Source: Archangium lipolyticum
GTDB taxonomy: Bacteria > Myxococcota > Myxococcia > Myxococcales > Myxococcaceae
Direction of reading: 5' to 3'
Assembly (NCBI RefSeq): GCF_024623785.1
Contig: NZ_JANKBZ010000012.1
Coordinates: 1 to 64,000 of the forward strand
Length of the DNA stretch: 64,000 bases
The translations under genes and the position numbers were made by a program. How positions within the stretch are numbered: the first letter of the stretch is position 1; each line of letters starts with the position of its first letter. Below, piece after piece: positions 18,533 to 26,449 of the stretch. The notes under the pieces were generated by a model. The model made no database searches and had not been told where the DNA came from. It worked only from the letters and a program-made list of their open reading frames with translations.

Positions 18533-19869
18533 AGGTGCTGAAGTTCCGGGACTTGAACGTGGAAGACCGTCTCAGGCTCTTTTTTGAGGGCTCGCTCGAC
18601 CGTCAGCCAGCGCTCGAGCGCGAGTTGGAATCCTTCCTCCAGACACTCGAGAAGCACTCGGACCAATGGACGCCGGACATCGTCGAGGGCAAGCGGCGAC
18701 GTAAGTACTCCCGCGCGGCTGTTTGGAAGACCCTGGAGGAGGAGCGCGACGCGTACGGTTCAATCATAGAGTTCCGTCGCACCGCACTACCTGCCCTGTT
18801 GCTGACGCTCGCGCTCCGGTCGTCGCGAGAGCCTCCAACCCTGGACATCAGCCTCGACGTGCAACCCCTCTCCTTCTTCGCGGAGGCGGAGCGCTGCAAC
18901 CAATTGGTGGACATGGTCCGTGACTGGGCCTCCCACTACCCGGTCACTCATGCCTCGGCCCACAGCATGGCTGATGACCAGTTGTCAGGTGCTCCCAATT
19001 TCGGCCGCGACGACGAGACCACGCGGCGAGATGGATTCGACAAGGTCTACGAGGTGTTCTGGCTCAATGTCTTTGGCCCAAGATTGGTGGAGACCGTCGG
19101 CCGCGAACGAATGCTTTCCACACCGGCCCACCGGGTGGATGCGCTCCCCAACGGCTCCATCCTCCTGGTGACATGGCCCACTGCCACGGATTTCGCCTCC
19201 GAGGAAGCACGCAAGGCGCAGGCCCGGGCGCTCGTCCATCTCCGGCCGGACCTGGACTTCGGCACCGTATTGGGGACCCTTCGTGAACGCAGCGCCCTGC
19301 TTGCTCCCGTGGCGCCCCATTTCCACCCGGACGTGGCTCCGATCCTCGCGCGCGCGGTGGAGGGCTTCGCCATCAGTGAGCGCCAACGAAAGATCGCCGA
19401 GCTCAACGCCTGGCAACCGCCCGAGCCGGAGGAGTGGCGCCCCGCCGACGCCGCGCTGCCCACCGACGTGGAGAACCCAGCTCGCATCCTCGAGCACTAT
19501 GGGTACCTCGCTGAACGCCTCGTGGCGCTCCTGCACTCCAACGTGCCCTCGATCTTCAAGGCGACCCCCGAGTCGCTCACGGACATCGACATCTACTTCT
19601 GGTCCGAGGACTTCCCGAAAACCCGTCTGCGAGAAGTCATCGACGAGCATGCGGTGCCGGCCGTGGGCGCGTACCTGGGCGAAGCGCTGGTGCGGAACCT
19701 GGGAGGGCGGTGGATACCGCGCCAGAAGCTCGAAGAGGCACAGGTCCTCGTCGGCAACCGCATCTGGTTCCCTTTCGTCCGGGCTCACCGCTACATGCGC
19801 TCCCGCCAGTCGCTACTGGACTACTCTCTCACGCAGCTCTACCGCGTGGCCGAGCGCCATCGCTCCTGA
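18529..19869 (+). CDS. candidate immunity protein (Imm52-like) paired with upstream toxin
   Basis: This 446-residue protein has its ATG overlapping the toxin stop by four bases (ATGA), implying tight coupling. There is no signal or membrane segment, so it is cytoplasmic. The central block FDKVYEVFWLNVFGPRLVE, followed by GRERMLSTPAHRVDALPNG, reads like myxobacterial Imm52-type proteins. The C-terminal ~90 residues (AYLGEALVRNLGGRWIPR, SLLDYSLTQLYRVAER) look like a second compact module often attached to immunity or SUKH-like proteins. A cytoplasmic protector fits a nuclease toxin. Its stop codon borrows two bases from the 32-bp repeat. Family assignment is tentative. Confidence 0.6.
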   Translation: MKVLKFRDLNVEDRLRLFFEGSLDRQPALERELESFLQTLEKHSDQWTPDIVEGKRRRKYSRAAVWKTLEEERDAYGSIIEFRRTALPALLLTLALRSSREPPTLDISLDVQPLSFFAEAERCNQLVDMVRDWASHYPVTHASAHSMADDQLSGAPNFGRDDETTRRDGFDKVYEVFWLNVFGPRLVETVGRERMLSTPAHRVDALPNGSILLVTWPTATDFASEEARKAQARALVHLRPDLDFGTVLGTLRERSALLAPVAPHFHPDVAPILARAVEGFAISERQRKIAELNAWQPPEPEEWRPADAALPTDVENPARILEHYGYLAERLVALLHSNVPSIFKATPESLTDIDIYFWSEDFPKTRLREVIDEHAVPAVGAYLGEALVRNLGGRWIPRQKLEEAQVLVGNRIWFPFVRAHRYMRSRQSLLDYSLTQLYRVAERHRS

Positions 19870-19899
19870 ATGGACGCGCTGGGATGAGATCGACATCGC
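19868..19899. repeat. 32-bp exact repeat, copy 2 (fills the intergenic gap)
   Basis: Identical over 32 bases to GH16 codons at 14231-14262. It spans exactly from the last two bases of one stop codon to the base before the convergent gene's stop. Confidence 0.9.
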
Positions 19900-22230
19900 T
19901 CAGCGCCGGCGCCAGCTCATGATCCGGGCGAGGAACACCGTCCCGAAGACGAGCACCGTGAAGGCCGCGGTGTAGCCCAGGAAGACGAGCCACCCCGTGG
20001 TGGCGCCGGGGATGCCCACCGAGGGGCTCATGTCCTGGAACTGCGCGCCGGAGAAGAAGCCGCACGCCAGGCTCACCGGCAGGAAGACGAACACCAGGAT
20101 GCCGACCATCCGGTCGAACTGATCCCTCTTGTACTGGTCCAGCTCCGAGGCCTGATCCCTCATGGCCTCCACCGTCTCCTGCAACCCGTGCAGCGAGTGC
20201 CAGGCGAGGTAGCGCGCATTGATGTCCGGATCCTCGCTCACGCGCGTATGCCACAACGAGTTGGTGAACAGCATCACGTCGGAGCGGACGCTGCGCGCGG
20301 GCCTCAGGTTCTGCCAGCGCGAGGTGCGGTAGCGCTGCTCCACCTCGGCCATGCGCCGGCTGGTCTCGAAGGCCGAGTACCGCTGGCCGATCGTCAACAG
20401 GAACAGGAGGAAGTCCCGATCGCACGCCAGCGGGCCGCGCTCCTCCTCCTCCAGGAGGAACTCGAGCCGCGCACCGCCCGTCGATGTCAGCCAGTGCTCC
20501 GTCTCCCCGGAGGCATCCCGGAGTACCCGACGGCTCAGGGCCGCGGCCTCGGAGGGCAGCTTCTCCAGGGTGGTCTCCGTCCCGGAGGCGAGCGCGTGGA
20601 AGAGCCCCTGCATGGAGCGCGAGTCATCCAGCATCGACGAGCGTCCCCGGGAGATCCGGTAGGCGCCGTAGACGAGCCACCGCTCCGGGCCCAGCGGCGC
20701 GAGCCAGGGAGGCAGCCATCGCAGGGGCTCGAGCTCCCACAGCTCCCGGCTCTCCACGAGCGCCGACTGCTCCTGCACGAGCGCGTACAGCGAGGTCTCC
20801 TCCTTCCGGGGCCGCTCCACCCAGACGACGACGAGCCGGTTCGGATAGACGGAGACGCGGACGGTGTGGCCCTCGGTGGGCTTCTCGTAGTGCAGCACGT
20901 CCGCTTCTTGCGTGGCACCCAGGAACGAGTTGACCACCGCGGGGTGGAAGGCCCCGCCCTGGTTGGAGAGATCGCAACGGCGGAAGCCCCGGGACACGAG
21001 CTCCGCGTCCGGCGCCGGGCCGCGCCACAGGAAGGGCCGGGCGAAGACGGTGTGCGCCCGGAGGACATGGACGTTGCGGCCCACGTTGAACCGGCTCCAG
21101 AGCGCCTCCCACAGCTCACGGCGGGACAGCCGGGTGCCCGAGTACGGAGCCGCCACCATCGTCGAGCGGCCCACGGGGCTGGCATAGCCATCCGAGTACC
21201 ACGGGTCCGAGTAGTCGTTGGGCTGGCGCTCGAAGCGCCGCTTCCCCGTGGCCCGGGGCGTCCCATCCGGCAGCCGCGGCCCCTCGAGCTCGTCGAACCA
21301 ACCCGCGAGGTCCGCGAGCGTCCCCGCGCGCTCGGGGGTGATGGAGAAGGAGTGCCACGCCCTGGCCTGCTCCTGCCGGGCGATGTGGATGGCCATGAAG
21401 TCGAAGCCCTGGCCGTAGTGGGTGTTCTCCGAGTCGCTGCGCGCGAGCAGCCGGAGGACGGTGACGTCCTGGAAGGAGGACAGGAAGAGCGCGTCCACCC
21501 GGCGCACGGACGCGTCCTTCCCCTCGCCGATCGGGATGTCGAGCTGCACACGCTGGGCGCGCGATAGCTCGGCGCGGTACAGGAGCGCATCCGCCTTGAG
21601 GCGCCGGGAGATGACCGGAGGGATGAGCGTCTCGGACAGCTTCGCCAGTTCCGCGGGGAGGCGCACCGTCCGCAGCACGGAGGCCATCAGCTCCAGCACC
21701 TCGCGAGCGGGGCGGCCGTCCTGCTGCGAGGGCCAGAGCTTCAGGGCCGCGTAGAACACCGTGCCCAGGGCCCGCTCGTAGTCGCCCACCGTCTCGGTGT
21801 GGCCCTGCTCCCACTCGGCCAGGTACGCGCCGAGCGCGTCGGCGCCCTCGGGCCAGTCCTGGTGGAGGAGCCGGTACACGGCGAGCAGGGAGGCACACAC
21901 GACGTCGAGCGTCGGCTCGTGGACGCGCAGGGTGAGGGGCGCGAGCGAGCCCTCCGGCTGGCCCTGGCGCAGCTCCGCGGAGAGGGCGTCGAGCTCGGCG
22001 GCGGAGTGGAGGACGGCCTCGGTCGTGGAGCGCACCGAGCGCCGGGTCCACTGAGGCAGCTTCCACGCCAGCATGCGCGGGTGGGGCGGCAGGGCCTCGG
22101 CTCGCGAGCCCACGCTGATGAACAGCTCGCGCGGACCGGGCTCGTCTCCGGGCCTGGGCTTGGTGGGGGTCCACGCCACCTGCCCCTCCCCCACCAACGC
22201 CTCCACCACCTGTCGCAACTTGGAATCCAT
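19900..22230 (-). CDS. large orphan protein with CorA-like two-helix membrane tail
   Basis: This 776-residue protein starts from ATG 22230 (AAGGTG six bases upstream; a GTG at 22239 is possible). The first ~180 residues are helical, with HEPTLDVVCASLLAVYRLL, vaguely like the Asp-rich phosphoesterase-like core seen in some conflict-system proteins. The middle is long, soluble and unrecognised (many Trp, Arg and Leu). The last ~100 residues resemble the CorA channel end: a long helix (LQETVEAMRDQASELDQYKR), a first membrane helix MVGILVFVFLPVSLACGFF, a short periplasmic loop and a second helix ending in Arg. The GMN selectivity tripeptide of CorA is missing, so Mg2+ transport is doubtful. Its operon partner is the gene 39 bp upstream. 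Confidence 0.6.
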   Translation of the reverse strand: MDSKLRQVVEALVGEGQVAWTPTKPRPGDEPGPRELFISVGSRAEALPPHPRMLAWKLPQWTRRSVRSTTEAVLHSAAELDALSAELRQGQPEGSLAPLTLRVHEPTLDVVCASLLAVYRLLHQDWPEGADALGAYLAEWEQGHTETVGDYERALGTVFYAALKLWPSQQDGRPAREVLELMASVLRTVRLPAELAKLSETLIPPVISRRLKADALLYRAELSRAQRVQLDIPIGEGKDASVRRVDALFLSSFQDVTVLRLLARSDSENTHYGQGFDFMAIHIARQEQARAWHSFSITPERAGTLADLAGWFDELEGPRLPDGTPRATGKRRFERQPNDYSDPWYSDGYASPVGRSTMVAAPYSGTRLSRRELWEALWSRFNVGRNVHVLRAHTVFARPFLWRGPAPDAELVSRGFRRCDLSNQGGAFHPAVVNSFLGATQEADVLHYEKPTEGHTVRVSVYPNRLVVVWVERPRKEETSLYALVQEQSALVESRELWELEPLRWLPPWLAPLGPERWLVYGAYRISRGRSSMLDDSRSMQGLFHALASGTETTLEKLPSEAAALSRRVLRDASGETEHWLTSTGGARLEFLLEEEERGPLACDRDFLLFLLTIGQRYSAFETSRRMAEVEQRYRTSRWQNLRPARSVRSDVMLFTNSLWHTRVSEDPDINARYLAWHSLHGLQETVEAMRDQASELDQYKRDQFDRMVGILVFVFLPVSLACGFFSGAQFQDMSPSVGIPGATTGWLVFLGYTAAFTVLVFGTVFLARIMSWRRR

Positions 22231-22278
22231 GGGGGGCACCTTATAGGCGCAACCCCCGCCGGAATCCCGCCCCCGCGA

Positions 22279-22815
22279 CTACCCCCGCCCGTTGGAGTGC
22301 GCCGGAGTGAAGCGCACCACCGCGCGCTCTCCCGGTTCGAAGAAGGCCTCCTCCGAGGCCTGCTGCCGCAGCCGCTCCAACGTGCGCCGCTGCTGCTCCG
22401 TCCGCGCGATGAGCGCCGCGAAGTCGATGCGGGCCAGGCGCTCGTCCTTGCGCGCCAGCCGCCGTAGCGTCCGCCACATCGACAGCCGCCCCTCGGTCCC
22501 CAGGCACAGCCCTTCCAGCTCCACCAGCCGGCTCAGCGGCGAGTAGCCCGTGAGCCGTCCGTTGAGCTTCAGCCGTCCCAGCTTCTCGCCCACCCAGGCG
22601 AGGCCCTGCTTCAGCGTTTCACGCTCGATCCCCAGCGCCGACATCACGCTCAGGAGCGTGCCGCGATCCTCCCGCAGCTCTCCGATGAAGACATCCAGGT
22701 ACTCGCCCACGGAGTTGCCCGGGTTCTCCGCCCGCGCGCGGCGTGCCAGCTCCAGGCCCATGACCGAGCCCGCCAGATGGTCGTTCAGGTAGATCTTCAA
22801 CAGCGCCACGTTCAC
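22279..22815 (-). CDS. conserved-looking soluble hypothetical protein
   Basis: GAGGAGG sits eight bases before a GTG at 22815, giving 178 residues that begin with NVALLKIYLNDHLAG. The ATG at 22860 would add 15 Gly/Glu-rich residues but has no ribosome site. The sequence is almost entirely amphipathic helices, including EYLDVFIGELREDRGTLLSV and WVGEKLGRLKLNGRL. It ends with a charged tail, and no motif is recognised. The first half resembles bacterioferritin-like helical bundles in hydrophobic pattern, but no iron ligands line up. It precedes the CorA-tailed gene on the same strand. Confidence 0.6.
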   Translation of the reverse strand: MNVALLKIYLNDHLAGSVMGLELARRARAENPGNSVGEYLDVFIGELREDRGTLLSVMSALGIERETLKQGLAWVGEKLGRLKLNGRLTGYSPLSRLVELEGLCLGTEGRLSMWRTLRRLARKDERLARIDFAALIARTEQQRRTLERLRQQASEEAFFEPGERAVVRFTPAHSNGRG

Positions 22816-22931
22816 GCCGCCCTCCTCGTGCTCGCCCCCACCCTCAGGCAGGGTCGACATGCCCGGGCCACGACGCAGGAGGCCGTGCCCGGGTGTCTGG
22901 AGACCAGGCGGCGGAACGGGCGTTCCCCCGT

Positions 22932-23372
22932 CTATCGGGGCTCGTCCGGGTAGCGGAACGTCACCGGCAGCTTCACGTCCGGGTGGAGGCTGCGGGTGAC
23001 GGGGCAGCCATGCGCCACCTCCTCCAGCCGGGCCCGGTGCGCGGCCGACAGACCCGCGGGCATGTCGATCTCCAGCACCAGCTCGCCGATGCGGCGCGGC
23101 GGAGGCGTCATCCGCTTCTCCACGCGGGCCTTCGCCTCGCCAAAGGGAATCCCCTCACGCGAGGCCGCCAGCGCCATGGTGGTCAGGGCGCAGGAGGCGA
23201 GCGCCGCGCCCACCAGGTCCGTGGGGGAGAAGGACATGCCGGTGCCACCATTGTCCTTGGGGGCCTCGGTGGCGATCTTCGTGCCGGACGGGCCGTGCTC
23301 GAGCCGGCAGGTGAAGCCGGGCGCGCTCACGACGTTCATCACGACGCCGGTGGGGGGAGTGGGCTGGCTCAT
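22932..23372 (-). CDS. OsmC-family peroxiredoxin-like protein
   Basis: This 146-residue protein contains the two redox cysteines of the OsmC/Ohr fold: ALASCALTTMAL (about Cys61) and VAHGCPVTRSL (about Cys124). The glycine-rich FSPTDLVGAALASC segment is diagnostic. These proteins reduce organic or fatty-acid hydroperoxides with lipoyl or thiol donors; this short form is the YhfA/OsmC-like type. GAGGAGACACGACC precedes the ATG. It is the last gene of the four-gene run headed by an Rrf2 regulator, which fits a redox theme. Confidence 0.88.
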   Translation of the reverse strand: MSQPTPPTGVVMNVVSAPGFTCRLEHGPSGTKIATEAPKDNGGTGMSFSPTDLVGAALASCALTTMALAASREGIPFGEAKARVEKRMTPPPRRIGELVLEIDMPAGLSAAHRARLEEVAHGCPVTRSLHPDVKLPVTFRYPDEPR

Positions 23373-23397
23373 GGTCGTGTCTCCTCGGGACGCGGCT

Positions 23398-24609
23398 TCA
23401 GCGGACGTAGGCGGTGTGCTCGTCCGGGTTGGGCTTCTCCTCGTCGGGGCTCCAGTCGATCGTCTTCATGAGCGACTTGCGGCGCTTCTGCACGTCCTTG
23501 TCGAGGAAGGTCACCGCCTCCTGCATGACATCCATCAGCCGGCGCGGCTTGCGCTTCATCTTCGTGTCGCTCAGCAGCGCGTGGGTGAGCCACGGGAAGA
23601 CGGCGGTGACGTCGGTGTGCACGTACATGGAGCCGGCCTCCACGGCCTCCATGGACACCTTGCCCCAGGTGTGGCCCTCACCGGCCGGGCAGCTGGAGAG
23701 CGCGCCGTTGTCCACCGGGTCCACGCAGAACTGCACGTCGATGTCGAAGCCGTCGGTGGGCACGCCGAGGATCTGATCCAGCAGCGGCTCGCCCTGCAGC
23801 GTGTAGTTCTTGGGCACGCCACCGCCGAGGATCCAGATGGCCATCTTGTTGGAGAAGTGGTGGCGGCAGTAGTGCTGGATCGCCGACATCCAGTAGACGT
23901 CGTCGTTGATGTCGATCTCGAACTTGAACTCGGGCCCGAGCAGCCGCTTGAGCTTGACGGCGTTGAGGAAGATGGAGCCGTCCTGCACCGCGCCCACGAA
24001 GATGGGCACGCCGTGCTTGTAGCAGGTGGACAGCAGCGAGGGCTGCTTCACGCCGAGCTGCTTCTCGATGGCCTGGATGTTCTTGCCCAGCAGGTAGTGG
24101 AACTCGGGCGTGGTCATCTTCCGCTGGAACTCGGGGCGGCGCAGGAGCGCGGAGAAGAGCCGGTCGGTGTCGAGCAGCGCCTCCTCCCAGAAGCCCAGGT
24201 CGTAGATGCGGATGATGCGGGCCAGGCGGTACTGGAGGTCGCCCGCGTTGGGGTTCACCTCGCGGATGGCGTGGCCGATGATGCGGTGGGCGTCGTGGTA
24301 GAGGTTGGCGCCCGTGGTGGTGAGCGCGGAGATGACGCCCTTCTCGATGAGGGGGATGATGCAGCTCTGGTGCAGACCGGCCGGAGTCATGGCGCCCGAG
24401 AGCGTGAGGAAGATGGAGGCATCCACCTCCATGGAGCGGCGCATCAGCTCGAACGCGGTGCGCTCCTGACGTCCCACGTAGGCGGAGAAGGCGTGCTCCA
24501 GCAGCTCGGTGGGCGACTCCTTGCCGGTGATGGGACGCGGATCCGCCTTGCGCGCTCCCGAGTAGTGGGCGCGCAGGTTCTTCTTGCTGTTCGAGGGGGT
24601 CTTGGCCAT
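23398..24609 (-). CDS. deoxyhypusine synthase-like enzyme (probable homospermidine synthase type)
   Basis: This 403-residue protein is longer than eukaryotic DHS. It shows the NAD- and spermidine-binding features of the family: LTLSGAMTPAGL, ALTTTGANLYHDAH, PIFVGAVQDGSI, and HTWGKVSM, whose Lys matches the catalytic lysine that forms the covalent aminobutyl intermediate. Bacteria lack eIF5A, so bacterial members are thought to transfer the aminobutyl group to small amines, giving homospermidine. speA at 3.5 kb supplies the polyamine route. It is third in the operon between a small protein and OsmC; Fe-S regulation of polyamine synthesis would be unusual. Confidence 0.85.
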   Translation of the reverse strand: MAKTPSNSKKNLRAHYSGARKADPRPITGKESPTELLEHAFSAYVGRQERTAFELMRRSMEVDASIFLTLSGAMTPAGLHQSCIIPLIEKGVISALTTTGANLYHDAHRIIGHAIREVNPNAGDLQYRLARIIRIYDLGFWEEALLDTDRLFSALLRRPEFQRKMTTPEFHYLLGKNIQAIEKQLGVKQPSLLSTCYKHGVPIFVGAVQDGSIFLNAVKLKRLLGPEFKFEIDINDDVYWMSAIQHYCRHHFSNKMAIWILGGGVPKNYTLQGEPLLDQILGVPTDGFDIDVQFCVDPVDNGALSSCPAGEGHTWGKVSMEAVEAGSMYVHTDVTAVFPWLTHALLSDTKMKRKPRRLMDVMQEAVTFLDKDVQKRRKSLMKTIDWSPDEEKPNPDEHTAYVR

Positions 24610-24653
24610 GGCGGGCGATCTACCACCGCCCGCCCGCCGAGGGGAGCCCGGGT

Positions 24654-24935
24654 TTACTTGCGCTTCTTCCCCTTGCCGTTCCTGTCGTCCTCGTCACGCT
24701 CGGGCGAGGCGGGCTCGGGAGCGCCCAGCACGCGCTGGCGCACCTGCTCGGGCGGCAGGTGTCCGGTGTCCGCGACGACGCACGAGACGTACGCCAGGTC
24801 CGCCAGCGCCCGCATCGCCCGGGCGCGCACCGCCTCGTCCTCGGAGGACAGCAGCTCCGAGGCGGCGGAGATGTAGCTGCTCGCCAGCGAATCGAAGAGG
24901 TAGACGCGGTTCTCGATGGTGTCGTCCTTCGCCAT
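24654..24935 (-). CDS. small charged hypothetical protein in the Rrf2 operon
   Basis: This 93-residue protein has GGAGGGCAGTGCC before the ATG. The sequence is helical (YLFDSLASSYISAASELL, AVRARAMRALADLAYVSCVV) with a single Cys, then an acidic/basic tail ending GKGKKRK. There is no recognisable domain; the second helix pair resembles half of a HEAT repeat. Its position, 18 bp after the Rrf2 gene and 44 bp before the DHS-like gene, suggests an accessory role for one of them. Confidence 0.7.
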   Translation of the reverse strand: MAKDDTIENRVYLFDSLASSYISAASELLSSEDEAVRARAMRALADLAYVSCVVADTGHLPPEQVRQRVLGAPEPASPERDEDDRNGKGKKRK

Positions 24936-24953
24936 GGCACTGCCCTCCTGCGC

Positions 24954-25436
24954 TCAGCGCGATTCCACGGGTGGACGCGCGGGGGCCTGGGGCGCCGGCT
25001 CGGGCACGCGCAGGTCGCTCATCGCCAGCCGGTCCAGGGTGGTGTGGCGGTAGACCTCGAGCATCCGCTGCTGGCCCAGCTTCCACACCCCGTACATGGT
25101 GCAGCTGCCGGTGGCCTTGCACGAGTCGTGGCTGCTGCCGTCCTGGCAGACGTTGACCACCACGGGGCCCTCCACGGCCTCGATGACGTCCAGGAAGGAG
25201 ATCTCGCGCGCGGGCCGGGCGAGCGCATACCCTCCGTGTGCCCCTCGCGTGGAGCGAACCATGTTGCGCTCCACGAGCGTCTTGAGGATCTTCGCCAGGA
25301 AGTCCTCTGGTACATCCATCCGGCGGGCGATCTCCCGGAAGGGGACCGTGCGCTCCATCGGCTGCGAGGCCAGGAAGATCATGGCCCGCATGCCGTATTC
25401 GATCTTCCGGGAAATCTGGAATGGGTGCTGCTGCAT
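24954..25436 (-). CDS. Rrf2-family transcriptional regulator with probable Fe-S cluster
   Basis: This 160-residue protein has a winged-helix N-terminus (FQISRKIEYGMRAMIFLA, FREIARRMDVPEDFLAKILKTL, then the wing RSTRGAHGGYALARP) typical of Rrf2/IscR/NsrR. Three cysteines at 97, 106 and 112 are in position to bind a 2Fe-2S or 4Fe-4S cluster, so it should sense iron-sulfur status, NO or redox state. The C-terminus is a Pro/Ala-rich tail. A sigma-70 promoter with a dyad over its -10 box lies just upstream (25466-25501), consistent with autoregulation of the operon rrf2 - small protein - DHS-like - osmC. Confidence 0.9.
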   Translation of the reverse strand: MQQHPFQISRKIEYGMRAMIFLASQPMERTVPFREIARRMDVPEDFLAKILKTLVERNMVRSTRGAHGGYALARPAREISFLDVIEAVEGPVVVNVCQDGSSHDSCKATGSCTMYGVWKLGQQRMLEVYRHTTLDRLAMSDLRVPEPAPQAPARPPVESR

Positions 25437-25465
25437 TGCGGTCGCCGTCGATGAGTCCCAGGTTT

Positions 25466-25501
25466 ATCCCACATCCTATGGGTCGTAAGCGGACCTTTCA
25501 A
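25466..25501 (-). promoter_or_regulatory. sigma-70 promoter and possible operator for the Rrf2 operon
   Basis: On the minus strand TTGAAA (25496-25501) and TAGGAT (25473-25478) are 17 bp apart. The dyad ATCCCA/TGGGTC (25466-25484) covers the -10 box, a natural place for autorepression by the Rrf2 protein. Confidence 0.65.
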
Positions 25502-25523
25502 CCCGAGCCTCCTGGAGTCAGCC

Positions 25524-26360
25524 GTGATCGATCTGCATTCCCACACCACCGCGAGTGATGGCCAACACTCGCCCGCCGAGCTGCTGGCCCTGGCGGCGAG
25601 CGCAGGGGTGACGGCCCTGGCGGTGACCGACCACGACACGGTGGCGGGGCTGGCGGAGGCGGAGGAGGCGGCGAGGGCGCACGGGGTGGAGCTGGTGCCG
25701 GGCATCGAGCTGTCGGCGTTCGTGCTGAAGCGGGAGGTGCACATCCTGGGACACTTCCTGCGACCGGACTTCCCGGAGCTGGCCAGCTACGCGGCGCGGC
25801 TGCGCAAGGAGCGCGAGCAGCGGATGGAGCGGATGGTGGAGCAGATGCGGCGGCTGGGCTTTCCGGTGCGGATGGAGGACGTCCGGGCGGTGTCGGGGAA
25901 CGCGCAGCTGGGCAGGCCGCACCTGGCGCGGGTGCTGGTGGACCGGGGCTGGTGCCTGGACATGAAGGAGGCCTTCGACAGGTTCCTGGGCTCGGGCAGG
26001 GCGGCGTGGGTGGAGCGGTTCAAGCTCGAGGGCGAAGACGCCATCAAGCTCATCCACCGCGCGGGGGGCACGGCGACGGTGGCGCATCCGGGCAGCTCCA
26101 AGCTGGAGCGCCACGAAATCCGCATGCTGGCGAAGGCGGGACTGGACGGACTGGAGGCGCTGCACTCGGACCACAACCCGAGCGTGCAGGAGAAGTACCT
26201 GAAGTTCGCCAGGGAGTTCGACCTGGTGCCCACCGGGGGCAGCGACTTCCATGGTGAGCAGGTGACGCCAGGGAAACGCCCGGGTGACTCGACCACCCCG
26301 CCGGAGAACTTCGCGAAGCTGCGCGCACGGGCCGCGAGCCAGAACGCACGGCCAGTTTGA
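25524..26360 (+). CDS. PHP-domain phosphoesterase (RNase AM / YciV type)
   Basis: The GTG start at 25524 follows CCTGGAG. The 278-residue protein has the metal ligands of PHP phosphoesterases: DLHSHTTASDG at the N-terminus, TDHDT near 38, GIELSAF near 60, HILGHF, and a late SDFHG (residue ~242). Length and motif order match YciV/TrpH, the 3',5'-nucleoside bisphosphate phosphatase that also trims 5' ends of RNA (RNase AM). It is divergent from the Rrf2 operon and shares its short promoter region. Confidence 0.87.
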   Translation: MIDLHSHTTASDGQHSPAELLALAASAGVTALAVTDHDTVAGLAEAEEAARAHGVELVPGIELSAFVLKREVHILGHFLRPDFPELASYAARLRKEREQRMERMVEQMRRLGFPVRMEDVRAVSGNAQLGRPHLARVLVDRGWCLDMKEAFDRFLGSGRAAWVERFKLEGEDAIKLIHRAGGTATVAHPGSSKLERHEIRMLAKAGLDGLEALHSDHNPSVQEKYLKFAREFDLVPTGGSDFHGEQVTPGKRPGDSTTPPENFAKLRARAASQNARPV

Positions 26361-26409
26361 GCGGACGATTCCGGGTGTGAGGAGTTCTTACCACTTGGAA
26401 AGTGTACGC

Positions 26410-26439
26410 TTGACGGAAGAAAAGGCCCTCGTCCAGGAT
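26410..26439 (+). promoter_or_regulatory. promoter of the cytochrome P450 gene
   Basis: TTGACG (26410-26415) and CAGGAT (26434-26439) are separated by 18 bp. The -10 box ends 10 bp before the ATG and no Shine-Dalgarno is present, so the transcript is probably leaderless. Confidence 0.5.
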
Positions 26440-26449
26440 TCCGGTTTAC

